Source: Mortierella alpina (lineage: Eukaryota > Mortierellomycota > Mortierellomycetes > Mortierellales > Mortierellaceae). From it: a stretch of DNA of 64,000 nt. The stretch's first letter is position 1. The number at the start of each line of letters is the position of its first letter. The stretch covers positions 3,906,001-3,970,000 of the forward strand of contig JANATF010000001.1 of assembly GCA_029449245.1 (NCBI GenBank), read 5' to 3'. Below, one piece after another: positions 44,705 to 54,339 of the stretch. Below the pieces are notes generated by a model. It was given only the letters and a program-made list of their open reading frames with translations, was not told where the DNA came from and made no database searches. A program made the translations under genes and the position numbers.

Positions 44705-45328
44705 GGCTGTTTGGTCTGCAGGCAGATGCTTGTTTGATGGAAGGCGCAGGATGAACACGCTGTGAAATAGAGCAAATAGGATGCGGATCTGGATGTGCAC
44801 CGTGCTCTCGTGGAATGGGTTCTTGCTGTTCTTGTTTCTCTGTGCCCCCGGTAATGGCTGCAGAGGTCTATTATTAGCTGGGCTGATGGGAGGAGCGAGA
44901 GAGTGGAGTGCGGCTACCCTTGTGGGCGGGAGCGGTGTCTATAGCAAGAGAGGGAAGCCAAAGGCGGACTCTGTGGGGGTGTTGCAATGGTGATGAGGCA
45001 AGGGATGATGGACCCAGAAACTCAAGCAGTCGAGTACTATAAAAAATGCATGCTTGAAACAAGGGCGAAGGCGACTATGCTGTCTGGGACCCCAGGCCAC
45101 ACAGGGCGTGACTTGCTGGTCTGCAGTCTGCACAGGGCAAAATGACGTTCTAAGCTAGAGAAAAGACTGCCTCGGTAGTAAAATATGATCTAACCAGAGG
45201 CCAAAAGAGCCACTAGTGCAGTCCAGGCACAACACAGGACGAGGGTCCAGAGCGTCCTCCGTCTACAAAGTCTTTAATACAGCTCATGTGCAAATTAAGA
45301 TGCTGGCGTCCGGGTCTCCGTCAGGGTG
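44705..45328. other. Intergenic region between transporter and kinase genes
   Basis: It holds the transporter promoter and the 3' flank of the kinase gene (both minus strand). No gene or repeat is supported. Confidence 0.5.
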
Positions 45329-47508
45329 TCAATCAGCCTCCTGTGCTGCAGCTGCAGGATTGCTGGTTGCATGCACCGCAACAGCGGTTCCCAGCGCATC
45401 TCGACTCTTGGCTTCACTCACAACCTTGCACCCTGTAATGGCACCGTCCACCTGTAGAACCTTGGACCCCACTCGCTGACTAGGCGCAGGGTCAAAGTCA
45501 CTCTCGTCCAACAACTGATCCGCCGGCCGCTCTGCTGGATGACAGTTCTCGACACTCTGCATCCAGTCGCTATCGAGAACATGCCCTGCTTGCCACCGGG
45601 TTCTTGGATTTGGGTCCAGTAACTTATCAATGACCTCAGAAATATGATCGGGCCACGCAAACGTCGTATGTGTGACCTGTTCAATCGCTGAAAGGTGGAT
45701 GAACTTTGGTGCGTGTGGTAGCCGGGCTCGGGGACCTCCAGGCATGCCACGGCTCTCCGAATCGTGTGCCTGATCCACCCTGTCAACGAAATTGTCCCAA
45801 ATGGGATCTCCCTTGGATGCCTCGGCCCAGTTGTACCGACCAAGTCGCATGCACATGTATATGATACCACAGGACCACATATCCACTTTGCTACAGGGTT
45901 CAATGAGTGAGAAACCAAAAACAGTTAGTATCTGACACACGGAACCAGTTATCATGGCCAAGACTTGGTAAACCCTTTTGATTCCTCTTACCGTGCATCA
46001 AATGTCCGTTCCGTAAACTCTTCAGGAGCAATAAACGGCCCACTCCCACGGATAGAAGCCGAAGAGCGAACCTTTTTTTCCCACGGCATCCTGAACACCT
46101 CGCTATTGCCAAAATCTGCGATCTTCAAGCATCCGTCCGCGGTGAGGAGTAGATTCTCGGGTTTGAGATCCCTATGAACCACCCCCATAGAATGCAGGAA
46201 CGCGACACCGTTGCTCAATTGAGTAAAGAAGCAACCCGACTCAGCCTCACCCAAGGTTGTGGCGCTTGCAATGAGAGAGTGCATGTCCCCACCAGAACAA
46301 TATTCCATGACCTCGCTGAAAGTATCGCCGTGAAGCTGGAGCAGATCGATGGTCTGGATCACGTTGACATGCTTGAGAGAGGATGCGATACAGAACTCGC
46401 TCGTCAGACGTCGCATGTAGGATCGCTGCGACTCGCCATGATTGTATTTGAACTCCTATTAGACGAAGATTGGAAGAGATAATTAGTGTCGACAATGACG
46501 ACCTTGGCAACACTTGAAACGACCTTCCTCGACCATCCTGTGTTACCTTGACAGCATAAATAGTCTCCTCGCCAATCTCGGGATTTTTCTTGACCGCGAG
46601 CCTTACGGTGCCAAACGCTCCTATATAAGTATGGAACGGCATTGGTGAGTCTCCTCTATGCAGCATAAAAGTACGCGTGCCGCCGTGCAAAACAACCATC
46701 CTTCGTAAATGCGACGGTTACCTTTGCCAACGACAGAACCTAGCTCGCCATACTTTTGCAAAAACTCTTCCTTGACTGTCTTCTTCTTACTGCTGGGCGA
46801 GTGGTGGTCGCCCTCGAAATCGTGAGCCTTTTCATACACAAGCGACAGAGGGTGCTCAAGCACTTCTCTCTTGATGTGGTGACTGTGTCCGTTTCCATGA
46901 CCCTCCTTGTCCTTCTTCCCGTCCAGCAGACCCCGTAGACGACGCACTTGAGTCTTCAGGAACTGGTGTCGCTTTGGGGCGCATAGGTTGTGGCGATGGC
47001 CACCATTAGGAAGCCGCTCGAACCGGTGCTTGGCCTCGTTCACGGACGACTGCGCTGACGAATGGCCAGTGTCCGAGGACCTCGCGGAGCCAGCATAGAG
47101 GTCATAAGCCGAGGGGATCTCTGCCAGCATACGGCTGCGGTTACCTCCAATTTTGCTCTGAGTGGAGGATCCCGAATGCGGACGCTGTGGAAGCTCCTGC
47201 TGCCCGTGTAATGGATAACTGTGATTTGGAGACAGAGGCGATGGTTCCTGCAGGTGAAGCTGAGGTATGTTCTGCTCTTTGGAGATTGACAGGGAGGCGA
47301 GCCCCGACTCCTGGTCGTTCTGTTTGCGCTCAGCAGTTGTGGTTTGAGGCTGTTCATCGCTGTTGTGTGGGTTGGAGGTTAAGGGTGGGGTGGGCTGCTC
47401 GAGCGAAAGTGTCTCCATACCGGCGTGGAGCTCTCTTGCGCCAGCATCGGCAGAGGACGCCTGGTGCTGCTCTTGTGGCAAGTCGTCCATGGTCTGTGCA
47501 ACCTCCAT
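45329..47508 (-). CDS. HAL5/NPR-family Ser/Thr protein kinase
   Basis: Predicted exons 47508-46722, 46620-46547, 46455-45992 and 45890-45329 give 628 residues. The frame is open upstream but only from a TTG; the ATG of MEVAQTMDDLPQ is taken as start. About 250 residues rich in Ser, Gln and His precede the kinase. Kinase motifs are GSVVGKGAFGTVRL, YAVKEF, VVHRDLKPENLLL (about 378-390), IADFGNSEVF (about 397-406) and FIAPEEFTERTFDARKVDMWSCG. The insert after the DFG and the C-lobe (MRLGRYNWAEASKGDPIWDNFV) are typical of the fungal Hal4/Hal5/Npr1/Ptk group, which regulates ion and nutrient transporters. A transporter gene lies beside it, but co-operation is only speculation. Confidence 0.88.
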
Positions 47509-47892
47509 GCCTTTTCTGTTAGCAAGAGTGTATGTAGGTGGGTAGGCGAGTGAGGTCGAAAGGGGGATGGACGAGGAATGGAAGGCCAAGGAATGGCGTG
47601 AATGCAGGTTGAGGAAAGAGGCGAATGCTGAGGAATGAAGAGGGGCGTGGTGTATAAAGCGGCTATATGGCGGCAATAAGGCGGCAAGGGCGAACGAGGG
47701 CTGTGAGTCTGGTGAAGAGGAGAGCAGCGACGAGTGAGTGCGCCCGAGTGCACTTTAAAGAGCCTGAGCCTGGGCGATGCTTGGGCTGGGGCGCCCCTCG
47801 ATGTGTGGACTGTTCATCACCGGGCACGGGCCAATCACATCTTACAAGTCCCCTTACATCATGCGGCATCATATTCCTTTAATACTCGCATC
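47509..47892. other. Intergenic region upstream of the kinase gene
   Basis: 384 bases of promoter for the kinase gene and 3' flank of the next minus-strand gene. No clear motif. Confidence 0.5.
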
Positions 47893-49934
47893 TTACAGCG
47901 AGGAGGCGAAATGGCCTACCCGCTGTGGCCTGCCAATCTGCCCTTCCTCGTACATCCACGATCGCAGCTCCAGCTCGTCAGGACTAGTCAATGGCTGGTC
48001 GTGCTCGTGGGACAGATCTAACAATGGTCCAGCGGGCGAACAATACCTTTATTTAGTCTTATAGTTGGCAAAAGGCGCACGGCGCTTCCGCATATGCAAA
48101 CAAATAATGACAACATTCCCTTACCTCGAAGCAGTACGTCCGTAGACAGATCCAATTCGTGGTCAAATTGACTCTCATCGTCATAGGCTGCATGCTCAGC
48201 ACAGTTCTTGTGTTTGTGGTCGAGCATCGCACAATCCAGTTCCGCCTCCAGGGCCATCAGCAGCCTGGCATCGGGCGACATTTCCTGCGAGCCACTCCCT
48301 TCTGCGGCGACCTCTTCACCGAGACCACTGTTCTTTAGAGCCGGGGGTCTCATACCGCCGGCATTTGCAGCAGAGTTCCTGGAAAGAGTTTGCCTTATCC
48401 TTGATTCTCTCGCATCTGACAACCCAGCGTTGTGATCATCATCACTGAACTGCCGCGGCTCATGGTCACCAGCTGGATTGAGCCTGTTTCCAGTTTCATC
48501 TCCTAGGTACACAAGTCGCCCTTGGTCGCTCATTTCTCCTCCTTGCTGCTGCTGCTGCTGCTGTTGCTGTCGCTTATGTACATCTCGCCGGGGCTGTTGA
48601 TCCTGCGAAGGGATCTGGAACCCATGTTTCCCTACCCAGAAGCTGCTGCCTGCAGCAGAATGATCGCTTGGGGCAGAGATATTTGTACTAGATCGTGATC
48701 CTGATCCTGATCCCGATCCCGATGTGACATCCTGCTCTCCAGATCTGACAGCGTGAGTCCCGGCTCTACCTTCAGCAGCATCCTCTTCGACGTCTTCATC
48801 ACAGAAACCATACTTGAGACGCATGACAGCTCGCCGTCCAGCGCTCGTCCAAAGTGATTCAGGTTCATCGTCGTCGTCGTCGTTGTTGCTGAAGCTTGCG
48901 GGTCCCTTCAGCCTGGCTGTCGGCGTATCCGCAAACGTCCTAACTTCAGGCAGTACTCTATGTCCTGGGTCTGGCAAGTCTGGTATCCGTGGTGGCTGAC
49001 CTCCAAACAACGAGAATCCCTCTGGAGTTGTTGGCCACGCTGTGGAGGACGGTACATGGAACACAGTATGGAGACCCGGGGTGTCGGCTGGTACTGACGG
49101 CGTCTCCTCTTGCTGTTGCTGTTGATCATGCTGTGGACGATGACCTGCACTGATGATACGCTGGAGGAATGAGTTGCCAGCAAGGTTGCCCCTGTCATCC
49201 TCATCCTCATCTTCGTCTGAATCACCATCCTGTCCAAGTGATAAGGGGAGCTTGCGTTTCATGGGCGTGAAGCTGGGTGCTTCTTCATGGAAGTCATTGT
49301 TGACAGTTCCTGACACTGAGTGCAAAGTATGATGTCTGTAAGACGATGAAGTGGCGCCTCGCTGCTGCTGCTGTTGCTGTTGCCGTTGCACAATCCCAAG
49401 TGTGGGTGACGAGAAATCCATATCCCTGTCCCATACTACGCCACGTGCTGTCGGTCGAATGACGGGGGCTGGCCATGCTGCTACTCCTGGGGGGCTGTCC
49501 ATGTCGGGCGACCTGAACCGTGTTCCTTTAGGAGGCGCTTGTCTGGTTGGTGTCTGCCGTACAGCAAACGGATTGTCAGGGTCAGAGTGCATGTGGCCGG
49601 TGTCTTCCTGTACGCGACCCTGTCTCTCGTCTTGCCTCAATCGAGACATTAAACCTCCAGATGTCCCAGCATCGGCGTTTGCATTGTAGCGTTCGTTCCT
49701 GCGACCGCTCACTACCAGCAAAAAAGGCAAAAAACCAATGCCCAAGATTAGCATGGGCAGCCTGGGACAAGATCACGACGATACAAATGCCAAAGCTAAG
49801 TTAACAATGTAACTGATCTTACCATGAGTAGAGGCTGCGGAGGAGAGGCTTGAGGAACGCGTATCGAGCGGTTGAGGGACTGGTGGTGGTGGTGCCTGTG
49901 ATCTCCGGGACCTGTCGTTCGGCGGCGTGCTCAT
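47893..49934 (-). CDS. Uncharacterised protein with poly-Gln and acidic tracts
   Basis: Predicted exons 49934-49823, 49711-48125 and 48017-47893 give 607 residues; all three join in phase. I do not recognise a family. The start, MSTPPNDRSRRSQAPPPPVP, is basic and Pro-rich. Long disordered parts carry Gln runs (encoded by a CTG run on the plus strand near 48543-48571 and others), Ser-Gly repeats, and acidic stretches. More ordered-looking pieces are PTARGVVWDRDMDF, SFTPMKRKLPLSL, SLWTSAGRRAVMRLKYGFCDED, SPDARLLMALEAELDCAMLDHK and the tail SPDELELRSWMYEEGQIGRPQR. No membrane segment or signal peptide is visible. Many S/T-P sites suggest phosphoregulation. A nuclear scaffold or regulatory role is possible but not shown. 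Confidence 0.72.
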
Positions 49935-50088
49935 TCTCCGTAGTTCATTCCTGGATGCTCTGTTGCCGATGGAACTGCGATTGTCGCGGGAGGTTGGATG
50001 AATGAATGGAAACAAATATTCAAAAAAAATAAAATCTGTGGCCCATTTTTATGATTTTTACACTTGGGCTTTGGTATCTAAACTTCCT

Positions 50089-51408
50089 TCACTGCTGCCG
50101 AGGCAACAACGTCTCTCGGTCACGGATGGTCTCATCCTCATCCGCCGATGGAGGCTCGACCCAGCCTTGGGGGACCACACACGGAAACATGGTCCCTAGC
50201 TTGGCTGCTCGGTTGATCCAGGCTAAAAACAGGTAGCAAAATAGACATCAGCAAAACGCGATCAATAGCAGCGCATCCTTCACGCGTCCACCATGCATAA
50301 CTCATACCAGGCGGCCTTGATCCAGTAAGCCTGTACGCCATCTCGGATGAAAAGTGGTTGCAATTCCTATCAGGCACAAGTCCCGCACATAGTGAGGATA
50401 CGAGTCAGCCGAGGATACATGAGCCGCTCTCCTTTATCACAGGGGAGACATCGTTCTCCGACAGACTGGCGGCCATGCAATGATCTGAGCAATTGTCATT
50501 TTGACCTGTTTACCTCGTCAGTAACGTATACGAATCGCCTATTGTTAGATATAAAGAAGAGCAACGCACATCAGCCATTTATCGTTCTTTTACGCTGTAT
50601 GAAAGGTGAGGTGTCCACGGTCCATGCTCTGTTATCTGATCGTGCGACCACCGGTACCTGAGTATTCCTTGGACAAGGTCTGAATAACTTGGTTGATCTC
50701 TTGATCAGTCTTTGTCGTAAATCCAACCAAAATGGTTTCCCTAGAGGCCGTAAATGTTCCCGACTAGTAAGCAAGACGTTGCAATGATCCGTAGTCAACA
50801 ACATGAAGGAACTGCCGCCGTGATCCCATTACTTGTACATGACCCCTGGAGGTCCGACACGAGGCTCGACGCAGAAAACTCCTGTAAAGTTGTACTCATG
50901 TCCTCCAAAATTGAATTCTAGCGTTTCGGACACGGTTGTGAGAAGCATATTTTAGGTCAGTGAGGTCAAGCTCGGGGGGCTAGAGAATTCAGGAGGCTCC
51001 GGCAGTGAATTGTTTGTACCTTTGTCGAGGATCTCCACGCCAGAGTGAAAAACGCCTGTGTAGGACAATGCGAAAAGAAGCAAAAAAGTTAGCACGACCT
51101 CGCTCTTTGCCCATGATGTTCACAGTTCCAGCATGTGAAACGATATTGTATCAGCCCAAAAGACTCAATGTTGGAGCACAGACGTACCGAGACCCATGAA
51201 GTAGCCGATGGAAGTCAATGTACTCGAGGGTATCTGGTGCGGTATTGCCACGGAGAGGGAGCGAGAGAAGAGGTTATTTCTTCCTGTCAGGTTTAAACTG
51301 TGGGCAGTCAGGCATTGCTTGCAGCAGTCGAACAGCAGAGGTGGTGGCAAGTACCATGTCGTAGACGTTGACATAGACCGGCGTCCTTCTTGTTGTAGAT
51401 GCCGGCAT
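50089..51408 (-). CDS. DESI2: DESI2-like PPPDE peptidase (deSUMOylating isopeptidase type)
   Basis: Predicted exons 51408-51355, 51233-51188, 51055-51020, 50917-50833, 50740-50658, 50538-50514, 50366-50308 and 50222-50089 give 173 residues. The alignment with DESI2 runs end to end: TPVYVNVYDM, TSIGYFMGLGVFHSGVEI with the catalytic His, EFNFGGHEYNFTGVF, KETILVGFTTKTDQEI, RNCNHFSSEMAYRLTG with the catalytic Cys, and AWINRAAKLGTMFP. The family acts as small thiol isopeptidases or deacylases on modified proteins. Eight exons as short as 25 nt fill only 1.3 kb. No exon was found by length alone; each was set by homology and phase. Confidence 0.9.
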
Positions 51409-51644
51409 GCTGAACGTGGCGTAGTGTGGTGATGAAGTCAATGCGGATAAAAGTGAAGGGATAGAAAACACACACCGCGTTGAGAGTGACAGAGAAGGGG
51501 ACAAACAAGAATGAGAATGAGAAAGAGAATGACGTGAAAGAACAAAAAGCAAGAGACGCAAATTAGAGAGGTATGAGGAGGAGGTTGCGGAAGTTAGGCG
51601 AGAAGCGAGCGGCGAGCGGTTTTTGACTGCAAGGCAAAAGATAT

Positions 51645-51715
51645 TGCGTGGTCCGGGAATCGAACCCGGGTCTACCGCGTGGCAGGCGGTAATTATACCA
51701 CTAAACCAACCACGC
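51645..51715 (-). tRNA. tRNA-Gly(GCC), second copy
   Basis: Identical in all 71 positions to the tRNA at 38569-38639, with the same A and B boxes and anticodon GCC. It has the same -67 element upstream (51762-51782). Confidence 0.97.
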
Positions 51716-51736
51716 TTAAAAACAAACTTTATTTTT

Positions 51737-51764
51737 CGAGGCAGGGTCCCGTGACCCTGCCTCG
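51737..51764. promoter_or_regulatory. Perfect 12-bp hairpin upstream of tRNA-Gly
   Basis: CGAGGCAGGGTC and its exact reverse complement are separated by CCGT. It lies 22-50 bases before the 5' end of the minus-strand tRNA and overlaps the edge of the conserved -67 element. The other tRNA locus has a shorter palindrome with the same GGTC...GACC core. Confidence 0.75.
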
Positions 51765-51782
51765 GTCAATTACAAAGGGTTT
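51762..51782 (-). promoter_or_regulatory. Conserved -67 element of tRNA-Gly
   Basis: Read on the minus strand it is AAACCCTTTG-TAATTGACCGA, 19 of 21 identical to 38502-38522 and at exactly the same distance from its tRNA. Confidence 0.65.
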
Positions 51783-51993
51783 GTCAATTAAAGATATATC
51801 ACGTGCTATTTGCCACCTTGGGCAAAAGTTGCTCTTACCCTCATCGTCCTTCAACTTCCACCGTAGTCAGCATGCGAAGAGGAGATGTCACACGATGGTA
51901 CACTTCGATTTAATACTTGAAATCAACAAAAGTAGGCTAAGAGACTTTGACGGCATCACAAAATCAGGTAACTCTGAATCGGGGTATTCAATT

Positions 51994-52944
51994 CTAGGCA
52001 GCATTCACATTCAAGTTGGCCACCAAACTCAGGACGTTTCCTAAGAGAGAGGAGCGCTGTTCTGTGCAGGCAGCGGGAACCTCTTGAACGTAGAAGTTAT
52101 TAAAGCGGTCCCCCAGCGCGGCCTGGATGCCCACGCGAATGCTGAGAACCTTCTTGGCATCCTGCGAGTCCGCGCATCCAGACATGCAAACATACTTGGG
52201 ATCAACGCTGGAAGCAACATCAATTCCAGGCTGGGCAGCGGGGGCTGGGGCAGGCGCTGCTGGTGCAGGTGCCGGAGTTTCTGGGATAACAGCGGGTGTT
52301 GAGGTTTCTGGCACAGTGGCAGCTGGGGCTTCAGGTGTGGCAGGGGCAGCAGGGGTTGCTGGTGCTTCTGGAGCGACTGGTCCTGGAGGAGCTGGCACAA
52401 TCACCGTCTCGGTCATCTTCTCTGTGCAATCCTTGGACAAGAGCTCGGCGTTGATGCTGTTCTGGATGCGCTCGAGCATAACCTTTGTGATCGCCACATC
52501 CAGCTCCGCCATCTTGTTCTCAATTTCCTCCTTCTTGGACCACGGGATATCAAAGGTTGCTTGAGAGGTCACCATGTCCTTGATAGCGGGAGCAAGAGCT
52601 TCTGGCGTGCAGTCCCTCTTGGCGTCCTCGATCTTGATTTGAACAGTCGTGCTCAGCATCTCCTTTTCCTGGGGCAACTCCTCGGCTCCCGAGGTGACTT
52701 TGGCGGTCTTGATGTCGCTCAAGAGGTTATCGAGACGAGCGTGCGCGATGAGCGAGTAGTGATTGGCCGACTCCTGGACCATCAAGTTGAGCGCAACGCC
52801 GTCGACCTGGGTGCATTCGGTGCAACGCTTGGTAAGGATCTGGGTGATAGCGGTGGGATCATTCAGCGCCTGGCTCAAGGGCACAGCTGAAGCGATGGTG
52901 GCAAGAGCAGCCGAAATCAAGAGTACAGAGGCAGAGAACTTCAT
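51994..52944 (-). CDS. Secreted protein with Ala/Pro/Glu-rich linker, uncharacterised
   Basis: A single-exon gene of 316 codons. MKFSASVLLISAALATIASAVP is a clear signal peptide; the upstream in-frame extension has no ATG. After it come about 180 mostly helical residues with few Cys (KRCTECTQ, AKRDCTPE, SKDCTEKM), a low-complexity Ala/Pro/Glu stretch with many APATP-type units (about residues 190-255), and a C-terminal part with CMSGCADSQDAKK. I recognise no enzyme motif. The helical part with paired Cys could be a cell-surface or wall-binding module, but that is inference. A TATA-like AAATAAATAG is about 110 bases upstream of the start. Confidence 0.85.
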   Translation of the reverse strand: MKFSASVLLISAALATIASAVPLSQALNDPTAITQILTKRCTECTQVDGVALNLMVQESANHYSLIAHARLDNLLSDIKTAKVTSGAEELPQEKEMLSTTVQIKIEDAKRDCTPEALAPAIKDMVTSQATFDIPWSKKEEIENKMAELDVAITKVMLERIQNSINAELLSKDCTEKMTETVIVPAPPGPVAPEAPATPAAPATPEAPAATVPETSTPAVIPETPAPAPAAPAPAPAAQPGIDVASSVDPKYVCMSGCADSQDAKKVLSIRVGIQAALGDRFNNFYVQEVPAACTEQRSSLLGNVLSLVANLNVNAA

Positions 52945-54339
52945 TCTTTCTTTTCTTCCTTGTGGAGATGAATGGTGTGTTTTCAGGCTAGAGAGGATGA
53001 GCAAAAGGGTCGTAGAAGAAACCTGGCCAGCTTTCAGGCGCCAGAGATCGCCTATTTATTTCATTTGATGCGGCCCATCACTTTCTGGTTTCCAGAATCA
53101 TCCGGGCACTCGAGCACAGACAATTGTTAAGCTGTGGAACAAAGACCATAGTGCGGGGCGCAATGTCGATTGTCAAGAGTGGCCAAGGTGGTCCAGCGCC
53201 ACCTGTAGCTGCACCCTCATTTGGCTGACGAGGCAAAAGAGCAGGCGACATTCGATATTCCCTACCGGTTCGCTAACGAGCTGGTGAATCTCATTCATCC
53301 TCGACATCGATTCTCGATTCCTACAGTCGATCAAGTTTCTCTCAGCATGGAGCAGAGGAGATCGAAATATCCAAAGATCTGCACGTCGTCTAGATTTTGC
53401 AGACTAGGACTCGGTCGCACAGACGCGTCTTTCGCCAAGGGCGTTTTTTTGCAGTCCACGTTGTTGGTGCGGCTGCAGATCCTGTAGCTGCGCTCTCGCC
53501 TCCTGTCCGTCATGTCTTCGCTGCATCATGGACGCACGTACGGAATCCTCATTACCTCATTACGGAACAAGGAGGAGCGAGCCTCCTTTTTTCTGATCTC
53601 CCCAGCTCTCCATCCCTCCTGAGATTCGATGTTAGACTATGATGCCTGCCAGTGCTGGCGCCTGTGAACCCTCTCGCACAGCCCGCAGCAGACGCAGGTG
53701 TTGTCCTGGGTACCCAGGCCGGGGCTTCTGACTGCCTGTAGTCGTTGCTCTCGCCATCGGATCCTGAGTATGACAGAAAAACACACACACAGAGAGAGAG
53801 AGAGCAAGAGAGAGAGAAAGAGTGGACCACTGCTGACAATAACCTTCAATTTGGTCGCCAAAGGCCCTTTCCAACAGGTTGGTCTAAACCAAGACACCTC
53901 AACCTGCAGAGATACCAGAGCGGAGACGCGGGACATGGATGGGTGCGCAGAACGGCGTGTCCGTGCTGTGACATAAAGTCAGTCCAGGGGTTCCCTTGCT
54001 TTCGCGCTGCTTCCACATCGATTCCCATCTCTGCTGAGAGCAGCATCGCTTCCAAATGGTCCTCCAGTCCCCGTTCCCTTTTTCTCTCCTCACTTTCTCT
54101 CGCTCTCTTTCTCTCCTCCTCTCTCTCTCTCTCTCTCTCACTCTCCCCCTCTCTTACAAACAAACTCGCTTCGCTTCCTCCCATCAAACATTCTTTGATT
54201 CCACTTCTCTCTCGACAACGCCCCCCTCCTTTGACAACCATCCTTCAGTATCAAACACAAGCAATCTCAACCTCAAACGCACGACAGCCGGAATAGTCTA
54301 TCACTTGTTCGCTTCCTCTCTACTCCTCCTCATCCAGCC
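52945..54339. other. Intergenic region between two secreted-protein genes
   Basis: About 1.4 kb with both promoters (divergent genes). It holds an AC/AG microsatellite at 53781-53820, a CT microsatellite around 54100-54150 and a short open stretch at 53221-53290 whose translation contains QATFDIP, as in the neighbouring secreted protein. No complete gene is seen. Confidence 0.55.
53781..53820. repeat. AC/AG microsatellite
   Basis: A short (AC)n run followed by an imperfect (AG)n run. A CT-rich counterpart lies about 300 bases downstream in the leader of the next gene. Confidence 0.85.

Noticed and set aside
50571-50804. 77-codon minus-strand frame as a separate gene
   Set aside because: It covers an exon of DESI2 in the wrong frame. 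The frame that matches the family uses the acceptor before 50740.
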